NCBI GenBank assembly: GCA_014607495.2
Contig: CP053172.1
Span: forward strand, 6,152,888-6,216,887
Direction: 5' to 3'
Length of the DNA: 64,000 nucleotides
Origin: Carposina sasakii
Taxonomy: Eukaryota; Arthropoda; Insecta; Lepidoptera; Carposinidae
Every line of letters begins with the position of its first letter. Position 1 is the first letter of the stretch. The translations under genes and the position numbers were made by a program. This document shows positions 1 to 35,256 of this stretch, in pieces. The notes below the pieces were generated by a model. That model ran no database searches. It was given only the letters and a program-made list of their open reading frames with translations, and had not been told where the DNA came from.

Positions 1-594
1 TACATTTTTATTATATGTATAGATTTTACTGATAAGTTGTCTACATCTTTTAATGTAAAAAAAAATATCGTTTGCCATAAATTTTATACGAGATTATTTA
101 CACTGTGTAATACATGTGGGATGGATGCATGGAACGTTTATCTATGATAGGAGTGCATGCATGGAGGGAATGAGCGAGAAGTAATGAGTGCAAGAGGGAG
201 ACGGAAGATAGGAATGGCAGAATAGAAAAAAGAAGGACGCACGAACGAACGAAACGACGGAAGACGTAACTATAGTGGCTAAAATTGTAAAATATTTTAT
301 TTAAAGAAATACAGCCGGGAAATCGGTATTTAAATCTTCCATTTCTACATATATTAATTATATTACATCCCACACTGTAAATATCTAGTATTATAAATGC
401 GATAAGTAAGCCAAAACTACAGAACCGATTGAAATGAAATTTGGTACACAGATAGTCTAGAATCTGATAAGGAACATAGGCCACTTTTTATCACAGGAAA
501 ATATTTTTATTCCAGGATAATTTGGACATTTTGTTCTATCTACAGTCCACGCGAACGGAGTCGCGGGCGTCCACATAGTAAATAGTATACTTAC
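1..594. other. HSPA9 intron 13 (partial)
   Basis: No exon is seen here. Bases ~388-577 are a copy of a dispersed lepidopteran repeat whose terminal motif is ACGCGAACGGAGTCGCGGGC (family H). Bases 1-387 are AT-rich and unclassified, with a G/A-rich stretch at 160-260. Confidence 0.6.
388..577. repeat. Family H repeat beside HSPA9 exon 13
   Basis: Ends AGTCGCGGGCGTCCAC about 20 bp from the exon 13 donor. Confidence 0.6.
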
Positions 595-25541
<24,947 letters not shown>

Positions 25542-26678
25542 TTTGTAGGTTTTCAACAATTACTGCAATTTATTGGAAATTATAATTTCAATAGCAATCA
25601 GAACATGTGGGTGACGCAACTTCATGAAAGAAGAACTTTTTTTTCGAGAGCACACCTCCTCGAATTTTCTCTAAATGTTGCCATAAATTAGAATTTTTCC
25701 TGATTTTCATTGGGTTAATAATGTGTTACTGATCGCCATTCTATTAGGTTTTATTCTGACCAATAAATAATATTTCTTCCGTTTGTAAACCTTTTTGCTT
25801 ATTTTAATCAAAAACGTGTAAATTATTGCCCAAATATGTACATACTGAATAAGGTTATTAGCGCCATCTAGTATCCAGTAGCATAGTACATAGTTAATTG
25901 GTTCCGGTTCTTTGCAGATTCTCAACAGCTTGGTTCACCTTTTTTGGTCATCCTAATATTGGTACACCTTTTTAGTAATTTGGGTTCACCATTTTATGGT
26001 TGATGGTTAGATCAACTTTACTTTCCTTGTTAGAAATTTTATGATATTTTTTCCTCAAATTAAACCACTGCAGTTTATAAAACCAGGATCCTTTTAACTA
26101 CACCGAACCCTCTATAATTGTATGTATCAGGCGTCACTATTCGGAAGTTCAAATTTCCATCGAGGTTTCGCCCACCACCGGGCCCTAAGCCCTCCGCTGA
26201 ACCTCGGATCTGCCGAGCCGACTCCTTGTGTTCGTGATTATGAGTCGGCAGATCCGAGGTTCCCCTCAATGGTAAAAAGCACTGCAGTTTAATACTGTCT
26301 CAAATTTTATTGTACACACGTTATTTAACATTACTCTCCTCTATATTGTGTAAGCTACTTACTTTGCTGCACAAAAGCGATATTACTTAAAAAATATTTC
26401 TTACAGTACAACTCAGCTAGCTTTTAAAAAGTGCTTTGTATGGCGGACAACTTGTTGAGTTTCACGGGTTTAACGTGAATAATTTACACGTAAAACTTTT
26501 TTCTGTCATAAAAAAAATCGGGAGATATAATAATTTGACATTTTCTGACGTATAAAAAAATGTCTGCGTAAAATTCGCGTACTTGATCGGATTCTACAGA
26601 GATTTAGAAAAATAAGCGCCAATAATAAAATAAGGGTGCCTTATTCAGTGACCTTATTACTATCAACTACTATCAAGA
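25542..26678. promoter_or_regulatory. Shared upstream region of HSPA9 and VhaAC45
   Basis: This 1.1 kb lies between two divergent start codons, so it must contain both 5' leaders and promoters unless upstream non-coding exons exist elsewhere. Bases 26128-26270 are occupied by a fold-back repeat. No convincing TATA box or heat-shock-element array was recognised by eye. Confidence 0.55.
26128..26270. repeat. Fold-back family copy in the HSPA9/VhaAC45 intergenic region
   Basis: Short derivative with two diverged arms (CCACCGGGCCCTAAGCCCTC and GCAGATCCGAGG). Confidence 0.65.
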
Positions 26679-26991
26679 ATGAACATTGCTATACCATTCT
26701 TCGTTCTAATGCTTCCCATATGCGCAGCAAAGGTGCTGAAACTGACTCCGGTATTCCTGATAGATGACAGACTTGCCCTAAACGATATTCCATCCATAAA
26801 AGTTAACCATAGACCTGCATTTGGATACACTGACGAAATTCGGTTCGCTACTCTACTCAACGAAACTACTAAGCGAAGTAACAAAATTATTATCTTCATC
26901 GAAGACACGTTTTCTACGGAAGATATCACGCAGAAGGACAAACATGGCACCTCATATCCTTATTTACAAGGAGGGCTACGTTCGGATACAG
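26679..26991 (+). CDS. ATP6AP1: VhaAC45 exon 1: signal peptide
   Basis: ATG at 26679 followed by a 17-residue hydrophobic signal, then the luminal N-terminus including LLNETTKR (glycosylation sequon) and IIIFIEDTFSTED, the beta-strand pattern of Ac45 proteins. Donor ACAG|GTATGA, phase 1. Read-through would stop seven codons into the intron. Confidence 0.9.
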
Positions 26992-29900
26992 GTATGAGCA
27001 TTGTTTTATTGTAGGTGTGTAGCATACGCGGATTTTTTGGGACGCGTTGTTAAATTATACAGACACTAGCGCCAGGCTTTTCTCATACGTACAGGGTGAT
27101 TTTTGGTCGTCAACGTTCCCGAAAACTACGGAATCTCCTCATCATCACGATCATTTTTCTCCATAGAAGCATACCTGGGAAGTGTCTGGTTTGCAAAATA
27201 TTAGGGTCCAAAGTTGAGTAAATAGACTGCGTTTTTCTGCATAAATGCACATAGACGCGCGTAGCAAGATTTTTTCACGAGAAATAATTAATATATGTCT
27301 ATAAAAAAACTAACACAAACACTAGACACTATAAATTTCGCCAGATCAAGTAATTAAAAAAAAAAATTAAAAAAAAAAAAAAAATTCCCAGCATTTTTTT
27401 TGGCATAAACTTACTTTATTTGATGTATAGAGTACGTACCCTTCGTTAAAGGTGGCCACAAAAAAACATTCTGTATATACGTGGTTATGTTCCCGGAATG
27501 GGGTAGCCAGAACTGCAGAGCCAAAAAGGAAATCCCACTCCACAGTCACGTAAAGCATAACGAGGGTAGGTGTAAATTAAAGTGATAAGTTGCTAGCTTA
27601 TCTCCTGAGAGAATGCTCAAGTTACTTGGTCGACTCAATTCTATTTTGCGACATGGCGTCTCTCTCTCAATTACACGAAGCTTACGCCAATGTCACGTGT
27701 TGACATCCAAACGTAAACAAAAAAAACATAAAAAAAAAAAAAGCAAAATATAACAAAGAAAAATGATCGGTTTCAGGGAACTCTTTTATGACTTGCACGG
27801 AAAGAGATGCAGGCAGCTGATGTAAATGTGACATAAGTAGTGTAAAATTGCACACTTCTGCGCAACCTCTTTAGGGGATAATGGGTGTGACTATAAATGT
27901 ATGTATGTAATGGTCTGCCTGAAACTGCAAGCGGCATTTTTCATATTGCAGTGAAATACTTCCCGGCGGTCGAAGACGCGTTTGAAACGTTCTCGAAAGT
28001 GTTGCCTCGAAACAAGCACAACCAGTTCGTCGTAGACAAGACGGACTCGATCGCCGTCGAATATTTAGATAACCCGTACGTCTACGTGTTCTTCGAGGAT
28101 AGCTCCCAGGAGCCAAGGTCGGAGACGCTGCGCCGGCATGACGAGATCATGCAGAAGATTCATAACCGTAAGCATGAGAATATATGGATGTAAGTGGGTT
28201 CCACTCATGGAAAAGAAATAAAAGAGGAGCAGCGGCTAAGTATATTTTCACAGAAATAATGTGCCGCGGAGCGGGGTGAAGTATGGGACCAGGGGAGCAT
28301 CCTTACACTGTAGCCCCGCCCATTTACATAGAAACCACCTTATAGTGACTAGTCAAACTACTGGCACAAGCGTGACAGCTACTGCGTTACACACATTGGC
28401 CCTGAGGCTCCACCCCTATCATGACGTCATGGCCTCACGATTGCCACACGACTCAGTTCATAGTCCCACCTCCTCTTTTAGGTATTCTCCATGGTTCCAC
28501 TGCTGCTGCCGTAGGACCCAAAGTCAATCTCACCTACCCGTGGTGCCCCCTATTTAATGCTGCAATTTAACGAATGAGGTTCTGACGCTGAGCTGATAGC
28601 TTATACCTATTTAGAATGAGACGGAAACATATTCCACTGGATTCGTTACCGGTCACTAGATTGTATTATTTGCGCCTGAAAAGTGGCGGTTACCACGCCA
28701 TACCACGTCGGACTTAATAAGCTAACAGGTGAAAAGTGGTTGTGTAATTTTCCACTTCTGCTGCACAACCTCTTTGGGCATAATCTATGTATGAGAATAT
28801 GCTTTAGTGAACTCTTGAAACAGAATTGTGGAAGGTGATATGTGAGCAGTATAGTGACATCTGCTTAGAAAACTCAGAACGTTCTGTGATCTGTGGACAT
28901 CTGGCTTTTTACCTGCTTAGAAGGAGGGTTATGTTTTTTGATTTTAATTAATACGGTAGAGTAAAATAGTACCGCCCCAAGTCTGCCCGTGGTTATCGTA
29001 AGAGGCGATAAGAAGCAGCGTCTCCCGTGTTAACAACATAGTCCAAAAATTACACTGTGGTCACCAACCCGCCTGCCCAGCGTGGTGATGCGCATAAACC
29101 CCCCTAGTGCAGTAGCCTTTTGGCGTTCCCTGGGAGAGGGCTATGTCCAGCAGTGGACTGCAACAGGCTGATGTGTAGGTACTATACTTATTCCTGTACA
29201 TCTTCCACTCTCATCAGATGCGAAGGATTCTACTACTGGTTCTGTGGTGACATTCTACACGGGCCGGTATCCTGGCGGCATGGGGGCGAACTACGATGAT
29301 CCGGACTCTATGCTCGATAACTCTATCAAGATATTTGGGTCGGAAGCCAAGTTTGTTTTCAAAGGTAAATTATTAAATTAACACCTGCGCTGAAGCGGAG
29401 CTTCACTAGAATACATCAGCTGCATCTCTTTCCGTAAGAGTAAGGAATTCGGGGGCGATCTCTTAGGCGATAAGTTAGCAACTTATCACTAACTGATTTA
29501 CTACATTTATCACCGCTATGCCGGTGGCTGTGTTTTCTTATGATCCTGCGTTTTTGACTATCCATGACGGGAACACAGCCTTGTGTATGTCTCTTCAACG
29601 TGGCTAGAATCTGCCTTTTCCTCCAGGAGTATACGTGAAGAAGCCGAAGGCACTCCGAGGGCCGAAGTATGAGCAGCAGGCGTTCCTCTCCCTCGAGGAT
29701 CGGAGAGAGAACAGTATGTCCACCCTCATGAAGTATGATGACTTCGAGCTGCGGTTCAACTTCAGATTTAACAAGCAAGGCTGGGCTGTTGGTATGTTAC
29801 TTTAAGTGTATCAGGTTTAAGTGTTTGGAAGGTGTTTCCAACTGACGCCCGCCGACCGGGTACTACATTCCCTGCTGAGATTCGAATCTGACAATTTGTG

Positions 29901-32207
29901 ATCGCGATTACAGATAAAACTATAGTCGCGAAAAGGAACCAGCCTAGGAAACTAAGGGCTCAATCACCGAGGGCAGGCTTTTGGGCCAAGTCCTCTTTTT
30001 GCAACGCTGCTGCGTGCTGACATGGGGTTTTTCGAGAATACATCAGCCTGCATCTCCTTCCGTGCATGCCGTAAGAGCAGACAATGGAATATAGGGTTGT
30101 TTTCTCAGGCGATGAGCTAGCTTGTTACTGATCTTTAACATCTGCTCATGGTTATAATAAGCGTTACTGTAGGATTCTGGTAATCTGGCTACCCCTCGCT
30201 GGAAACACGCATGGAGAAAATACCCAAGTTCCTTGGTCGACTCTTATGACATGCACGGAAGGAGATGCAGCTGATGTATTCTAGTGAAGCCCCGCATCAG
30301 CACGGGATAACTAAACTACAACGTATCACATTTTCACGGTCCAGATAAGGTGGAACTCCTCAAGTTTGGCGAGGTGGTGGGCGCGGCTCGGATGACGGTG
30401 GACGCTCCCTGGTACTGGTCGTATTACTGCGCGGAGCCGCTTCAGGTCGTCAATCGTAGGGACAATTCCACCATCGTTATATCGGAGTATCAGGTGATTT
30501 ACATATGTTTTTTTGTTACTTACTTGAAGGTAAGGTAAGATGAAACGAAAGAGATGTCTCAGGACCGTGGCAAATGGAGATCCGTGATCTCTGCCTACTG
30601 GGACTAGGGAAAAAGGCGTGATTTTGTGTATGTATGGTCGTTACTTATTACCTTTAAGTATACATATATACAGGATGTCCCGGAAGTCGACGTCAAGCCG
30701 GAAACGGGAGATAGGCCAAGTCATAATAGTTATCAGAATTTTTTTTAATCTAAGTTATGTACTTTATAAATTATAGGACTTTTAAAACAAATCGAGAAAA
30801 TCTACACCCTGTGATAGTTTTTTAACTCCTGTTGCTACAAATCTTCACTTATTGTCAATTTCTTTTTTATTCTGTAATCCTGAAAAGTGCTTGTGTAAAC
30901 TTGTTGCCTAAAATTCAAAGCCAACTGCTCCACTTTGGAAGAAAATGTCATGTTTTGCCCAACCAACTATTTAAAATTAATACTTCGCCCAAGCTTAACT
31001 GACTGTACTGAAAAAAAAATGTACATAACTTAGATAAAAAAAAATAATTATGATAACTATTATGACTTGGCCTATCTCCCGTTTCCAGCTTGACGTCGAC
31101 TTCCGGGACATCTGTATACCCTGGTGCATTTAGGGGACGGATTTTTCTGTGTCTACTTTGGGTCGAGCTTCTAAAAGAGCACATACTTGTTTAGAGCTGA
31201 CTTTTCCCAAATCGTCAGATAGGCTATCTGAAGGATATAGTTGATGCTGTCATCATATGCTTGACCAAGATAGCGCTTCAACTTCAGCCATCAGATAGAT
31301 AGGCTATCTCCCATTGGGAAAATCGGCCTTAGTCAGATGGAAAATCTTTGACATGACTGCGTTGTAGGCCCTACTACTACAATGTAGGCGCCGCATATTC
31401 GTGGATTATTTATTTTACTTCAGCATCTTAATTGTTATCTTTATCATCATCATCAGCCTATTGCAGTCCACTGCTGGACGTAGGCCTCCCTCAGAGCACG
31501 CCACAAGACTGTCATGGGGGGTATTTGCCCATAGTCACTACGCTGGGCAGGCGGGTTGGTGACCGCAGTTTGTATTTTGGACTATGTTGTCAACACATGG
31601 GAGGCGCTGCTGTCCAACTCCTGGAAACCCTTAATCGCCTCGTACGATACCCACGGGCAGACATGGGGTGGTACGAATTCTACTCTGCCGGCACCACGCG
31701 GCCATATTATAAATGCGAAAGTTTGTGAGTATGGACGGATGGATGTTTGTTACTCTTTCACGTAAAAACGGCTGGAGCGATTTTGATAAAATTTGGTATG
31801 GAGTTAGCTGACACAATATCAGCAGCTATTTAAGCTAGATCCTGATGCTATCCACGTCTCTCTATCAGATCCAGCCAGCGTACAACTACGAGGAAGGCCC
31901 CGAACCGACAAAAACCGAAGATGTCTTCAAAGAGCTAGACGAAGAGGAGGGCGTAGAAAAATGGGAGGAGATACCCAAAAAGCATCAGGAGACCAGCGAA
32001 GCGTCACCACCCGAACGCATGGGTCCACCAAAATATTGTGACAAGGTGTATTTCTCCGATACCATACTGTCGTGTTTGTTTGTCACTGCGCTCCTTGTGG
32101 CGATTCTTACGTACGGGGTGGTCAGCTTGTACGGCTGTATGACCAATGATAAGATGGACAATCCTATGGGGAAGGGCTTGGTGATTGTGCTGGGGCCGGG
32201 GCAGTGA
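26679..32207 (+). CDS. ATP6AP1: V-ATPase accessory subunit S1 (Ac45), six exons
   Basis: Type I membrane glycoprotein that associates with the Vo sector of the vacuolar proton pump. Exons: 26679-26991, 27952-28167, 29218-29364, 29627-29791, 30345-30493, 31869-32207; all joins are in frame, 1329 bases, 442 residues. A signal peptide (MNIAIPFFVLMLPICAA) is followed by a luminal domain with N-glycosylation sequons NET and NST, an acidic linker (DEEEG), and one membrane segment near residues 394-419 (TILSCLFVTALLVAILTYGV) with a short cytosolic tail ending in GKGLVIVLGPGQ. The PKYCDKVYFS stretch before the membrane segment fits the conserved C-terminal domain. Length is near that of animal Ac45 proteins. 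It could instead be the close Ac45-related paralogue. Confidence 0.88.
27090..27475. mobile_element. MITE-A copy in VhaAC45 intron 1
   Basis: TACAGGGTGATTTTTGG to ACATTCTGTA, complete. Confidence 0.82.
27952..28167 (+). CDS. ATP6AP1: VhaAC45 exon 2
   Basis: Residues 105-177: KYFPAVEDAFETFSKVLPRN, then YLDNPYVYVFFEDSSQEPRS. Acceptor atattgcag; donor AACC|GTAAGC, phase 1. Confidence 0.9.
28205..28494. mobile_element. ~290 bp MITE-D copy in VhaAC45 intron 2
   Basis: CATGGAAAAGAAATAAAAGA and CCTCTTTTAGGTATTCTCCATG are imperfect inverted ends; contains ATGACGTCAT. Confidence 0.7.
28976..29172 (+). repeat. RTE-tailed dispersed repeat, copy 3
   Basis: Partial copy just upstream of VhaAC45 exon 3; ends CAGTGGACTGCAACAGGCTG. 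Confidence 0.6.
29218..29364 (+). CDS. ATP6AP1: VhaAC45 exon 3
   Basis: Residues 177-226, with STTGSVVTFYTGRYPGG, a segment conserved in Ac45 luminal domains. Acceptor ctcatcag; donor AAAG|GTAAAT, phase 1. No long open frame spans it; it was found from splice sites and homology. Confidence 0.88.
29627..29791 (+). CDS. ATP6AP1: VhaAC45 exon 4
   Basis: Residues 226-281: YVKKPKALRGPKYEQQAFLS, then KYDDFELRFNFRFNKQGWAV. Acceptor cctccag; donor GTTG|GTATGT, phase 1. Confidence 0.88.
30345..30493 (+). CDS. ATP6AP1: VhaAC45 exon 5
   Basis: Residues 281-330, with MTVDAPWYWSYYCAEPLQV and a second sequon (NST). Acceptor ggtccag; donor TATCAG|GTGATT, phase 0. Confidence 0.9.
30541..30637 (+). repeat. 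3' end of the same RTE-like family as 45.9 kb
   Basis: Matches the reverse complement of the 45.92-46.02 kb tail (GAGATCCGTGATCTCTGCCT). Lies in VhaAC45 intron 5. Confidence 0.6.
30669..31116. mobile_element. ~450 bp MITE with ~75 bp inverted ends
   Basis: TACAGGATGTCCCGGAAGTC and GACTTCCGGGACATCTGTA; arms include CGGGAGATAGGCCAAGTCAT. In VhaAC45 intron 5. Confidence 0.8.
31452..31705 (-). repeat. RTE-tailed dispersed repeat, copy 4
   Basis: Full copy ahead of VhaAC45 exon 6, directly followed by a family H repeat. Confidence 0.65.
31706..31835. repeat. Family H repeat fragment
   Basis: Carries TTGTTACTCTTTCACGTAAA and CGGCTGGAGCGATTTTGATA; upstream of VhaAC45 exon 6. Confidence 0.6.
31869..32207 (+). 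CDS. ATP6AP1: VhaAC45 exon 6: linker, membrane segment, stop
   Basis: Residues 331-442: acidic linker, juxtamembrane Cys (PKYCDK), a single ~25-residue hydrophobic helix, and a short cytosolic tail. Acceptor ctctatcag. The intron just upstream is filled by an RTE-type fragment and a family H repeat up to about 31835. Confidence 0.92.
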   Translation: MQPAYNYEEGPEPTKTEDVFKELDEEEGVEKWEEIPKKHQETSEASPPERMGPPKYCDKVYFSDTILSCLFVTALLVAILTYGVVSLYGCMTNDKMDNPMGKGLVIVLGPGQ

Positions 32208-32282
32208 TTGAAAAGGGATTGAAGTAATATTCGCACCTTCGGTGGTACATGTGTCTTCTTACCTGTTTGCCTACTCTTTTAC

Positions 32283-32515
32283 GCGGCCGATTGGTGTAGT
32301 TGGTAGTGGCCCTGCCTGCGAAGCCAAAGGTCATATGGAAACATGATATGTTGAATATCGCTGTTTGTTTCCGAGTCATGGATGTTTTTATAATTACTCG
32401 TATCTATGTATTTATAGGTATATACCGTTGCTTAGTACCCACGACAGAAGAACTTAGGGATCTTAGTGTGGGACTAGGTTAATGTGTTGTGTAGTGTGTT
32501 AATATTTATTTATTT
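32283..32515 (+). repeat. tRNA-derived SINE (type 2) in the VhaAC45 3' UTR
   Basis: Copy that lacks the box B region; body and tail are intact. Lies between the VhaAC45 stop and the AATAAA at 32650. Confidence 0.75.
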
Positions 32516-32649
32516 ATTCTATTCTCTTCTTCTATTCTTTCCAATTTTTACCCTATTTCTATTGTCTTGTTCTATGTTATTCCTGTACGTATATGTGTAA
32601 TTTTCAAATACTTTACTTAGATAATAACAATTTGTCAAATATTACAAAA

Positions 32650-32655
32650 AATAAA
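32650..32655 (+). terminator. Candidate poly(A) signal of VhaAC45
   Basis: AATAAA 443 bp after the stop, followed by a GT-rich stretch (TTGTGGTCTTGTTC). If used, the 3' UTR includes a tRNA-derived SINE at 32283-32515. Confidence 0.5.
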
Positions 32656-33247
32656 TTGTGGTCTTGTTCTACCAAAGGTGCGAATGTTCCTTTTTCTGGG
32701 TGCTTATTTAATGTAATGTGTGTCGTTTTGCTTTGACGTTTGGCAAACATACATAAATACATATACTATACACGCGGCTGTGATAACTGAAATTACAGGA
32801 TCACGAGGGAGATCTCGCAGCCACGTTTAGAAGATCAGTGACAAGTTGCTAGCTCATCGCCAGAGAGATACATATCCTCTGATAGCACGTACTGTTTTAC
32901 CAAAGCGCAAAATGAAGGCTTCCCTTTGGAGAATACTTCACGATGATTAACTTCTATATAATTGTCTTTGCTTCTATCTAATCGATTGAGAAGCGATGTT
33001 TCTATCTCTAAGCTACCATTTAGAGCTATATTTAAAAGACTGATTTGAAACATCCTCCGATTTCACTGAAGCTAAGTATTTGTGTTAAAGTAAAGATCTC
33101 ATATGCACCTATTTATGTTTAACTGGACGCCCATTTAAATTAAGTAAACATATTATAACTATGTACCTAATAATAAGTAAGTATGTAAATATATATGTCT
33201 GTTTATATTAATTGAGTTTATTTTTATTCCTACATCCATCCTACTAT

Positions 33248-33456
33248 AATACGAGTATTATAAACGCGAAAGTTTGTGAGTATGGATGGATGTATGTTTG
33301 TTACTCTTTCACATAAAAACGGCTGGAGCGATTTTAATAAAATTTGGTATGGAGTTAGCTGATACCCTGGATTAACACATAGACTACATTTTATACCGGA
33401 TAATTACATTTTGTTTTTTCTGCAGTCCACGCGGACGTAGTCGCGGGCGTCCACTA
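33248..33456. repeat. Family H repeat
   Basis: Complete type: AAACGCGAAAGTTTGTGAGT to GACGTAGTCGCGGGCGTCCA. Confidence 0.65.
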
Positions 33457-33768
33457 TTGTATTATATCGGACAGCTACATTTAGTCAGTTGACATGTCGC
33501 TAGTTTATCCACTGAAAAAACACACCCCTGAGTTCCTTAGTCGACTCTTACGAAATGCATGGAAGGAGATGCAGCTAATGTATTCTAGTGAAACCCCGCA
33601 TCAGCATAGTCAAAAGAGGTCAAACGTGCTAAGTACCCCTGTTTGTTTTACAAGTGTGACAACGAGTTTAAAATAAAATTGAAATACATCAGCTGCATCT
33701 CTTTCCGTGCATGTTATAAGAGTCCACTAAGGAACTAAAGGGCGTTCTCTCAGGCAATAAGCAAGTCT

Positions 33769-33888
33769 GCCCCCTGATTACGTAAAAGCAATAGCAAAGC
33801 CGAAGCCGCGCGATCGCGTTATTTGAGAGTGTGCTAATGATAATCGAGCGTCTTCGGCTTTGCTATTGCTTTTACGTAATCAGGGGGC
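33769..33888. repeat. 37 bp perfect inverted repeat with 46 bp loop
   Basis: Left arm GCCCCCTGATTACGTAAAAG..., right arm ...CTTTTACGTAATCAGGGGGC, perfect over 37 bp. Partial relatives of the motif occur near 7600-7625. Confidence 0.85.
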
Positions 33889-34012
33889 TGGTCTTTTACA
33901 TCTAGCTTCGCTACGTTATACGTAGCTATTGGATCTCCTACGCGATTCTGCGCTTCTGGATACCTCGTTTTGTGAACACAGTCATTTGTAATGTAAGTAT
34001 GTAAACCTTGTT

Positions 34013-34165
34013 AGCTCGTGCCTCGGAAAGCACGTACTCGTAAAACCGTTGGTCCTGCGCCTGATCTCTCTCCGGTCGTGTCGGCTTTCCGTCCCATCGG
34101 ACTATGAGAGTGACGGAATAGAGAGGGCATCTGTGTTTGCGCACACGCTTGTGCACTATAATATC
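34013..34165. repeat. Inverted copy of the 15.8 kb repeat
   Basis: GTGCCTCGGAAAGCACGTAC to GCGCACACGCTTGTGCAC. Confidence 0.6.
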
Positions 34166-34800
34166 TGCTGCGTACCATTGGTCGCATTGGCCGAAATACG
34201 GTCGGAGATCATCATCATAATGTAAACCTTGTGTATTTTCCTGGCTATGCCATATAAATGTGTATTCTTATCAAATACTTGCGAGCAGGGTGAGAGGTTA
34301 TCTGATGAATCCATTGAATATCTTTTAAATGTAAAGTGCACAGTATTTAGTCGTGAGTGCTTCTGGCAGTACATTAATAAATAAATAAAAATATGTGGAG
34401 GTGCGTACATAATGTTGAGATATTCGCTCGTGTTCTAAATTTGAAAGCACTCGATTGAGGAATAGATAAAGTTTGTTTTTGTTTTTGAAGAGAAATTTTC
34501 TAATGTGATTGAATGAGTCATTGATGGTATGGGGTCGTGCTCGTAATACAATTAAATAATAAATAGCAGTAGCCCACGACTTCGTCCGTGGATACTTAAG
34601 AATTCCTGTTTTGGGAAATCCTTTCTCATAATTAACACGTAGCATTTTTTTCGAGATAAACTTGAACGCTATTTATGAAGTGGCTCTGCTGGGGAGTATG
34701 ACACACACATTACCTTCAAGTTTCAAGTCTCTAAGATCGGCGGGTTAGGCTGTGCGTTGATCAGTCAGTCATTTAGGACAAAGCATTCTCATGTAGGTAT

Positions 34801-34858
34801 ATAGGGTGTAACAAAAGGGGTATATTAAGCAAAAAGCTACGTAAATAGCCCACTAAAT
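34801..34858. repeat. MITE-B half copy
   Basis: Only the left terminus (AGGGTGTAACAAAAGGGG to GTAAATAGCCCACTAAA). Confidence 0.7.
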
Positions 34859-35137
34859 ACAATACCACATCTTTGCGTCTTTTGCTTGATATCTATGGCG
34901 CTTGAGCCTCCAGCAAGCTTAAGTTTTTGTTCGATTCGATGGCGAATTCCATTGAACTTACGTTAAAATAAAAATTATGTACTCCTGTGCGGGGCTTCAC
35001 TAGAATACATCAGCTGCATCTCCTTCCGTACATGTCGTAAGAGTCAACTATATAAGGTACCAGGGGCACGTTGTCTCAGGCGATGAGCTACCTTGTCACA
35101 GTACCTGTGTTTATTTATGCATTAGGTATATTTTCAG

Positions 35138-35256
35138 ATCATACGCAGTCGTAGCTGTGTCAGTCCTGTGCTGTACTACAGTCTTATCTCTCACTGAAAC
35201 TGAACAAGAAATAATTGAAAATGAAAAAGTCAATGATTTCCTGAAACGACCGAATT
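35138..35256 (+). CDS. Protease homologue exon a: signal peptide
   Basis: Acceptor attttcag, then SYAVVAVSVLCCTTVLSLTE, a signal-peptide core, then an acidic stretch. The first base completes a codon from an upstream exon carrying the ATG, which is not found. Donor AATT|GTAAGT, phase 1. Confidence 0.72.

Larger units (their letters stand above)
32700..35137. other. Gap between VhaAC45 and the protease homologue
   Basis: Holds repeats (a family H copy, two copies of the CATCAGCTGCATCTC repeat, a 37 bp inverted repeat, a repeat shared with 15.8 kb, half a MITE-B). The protease homologue's first exon should be here but was not recognised. Confidence 0.5.

Noticed and set aside
34156..34645. Minus-strand frames of 84 and 106 codons
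   Set aside because: AT-rich composition, no family match, overlapping repeats; no evidence for a gene.
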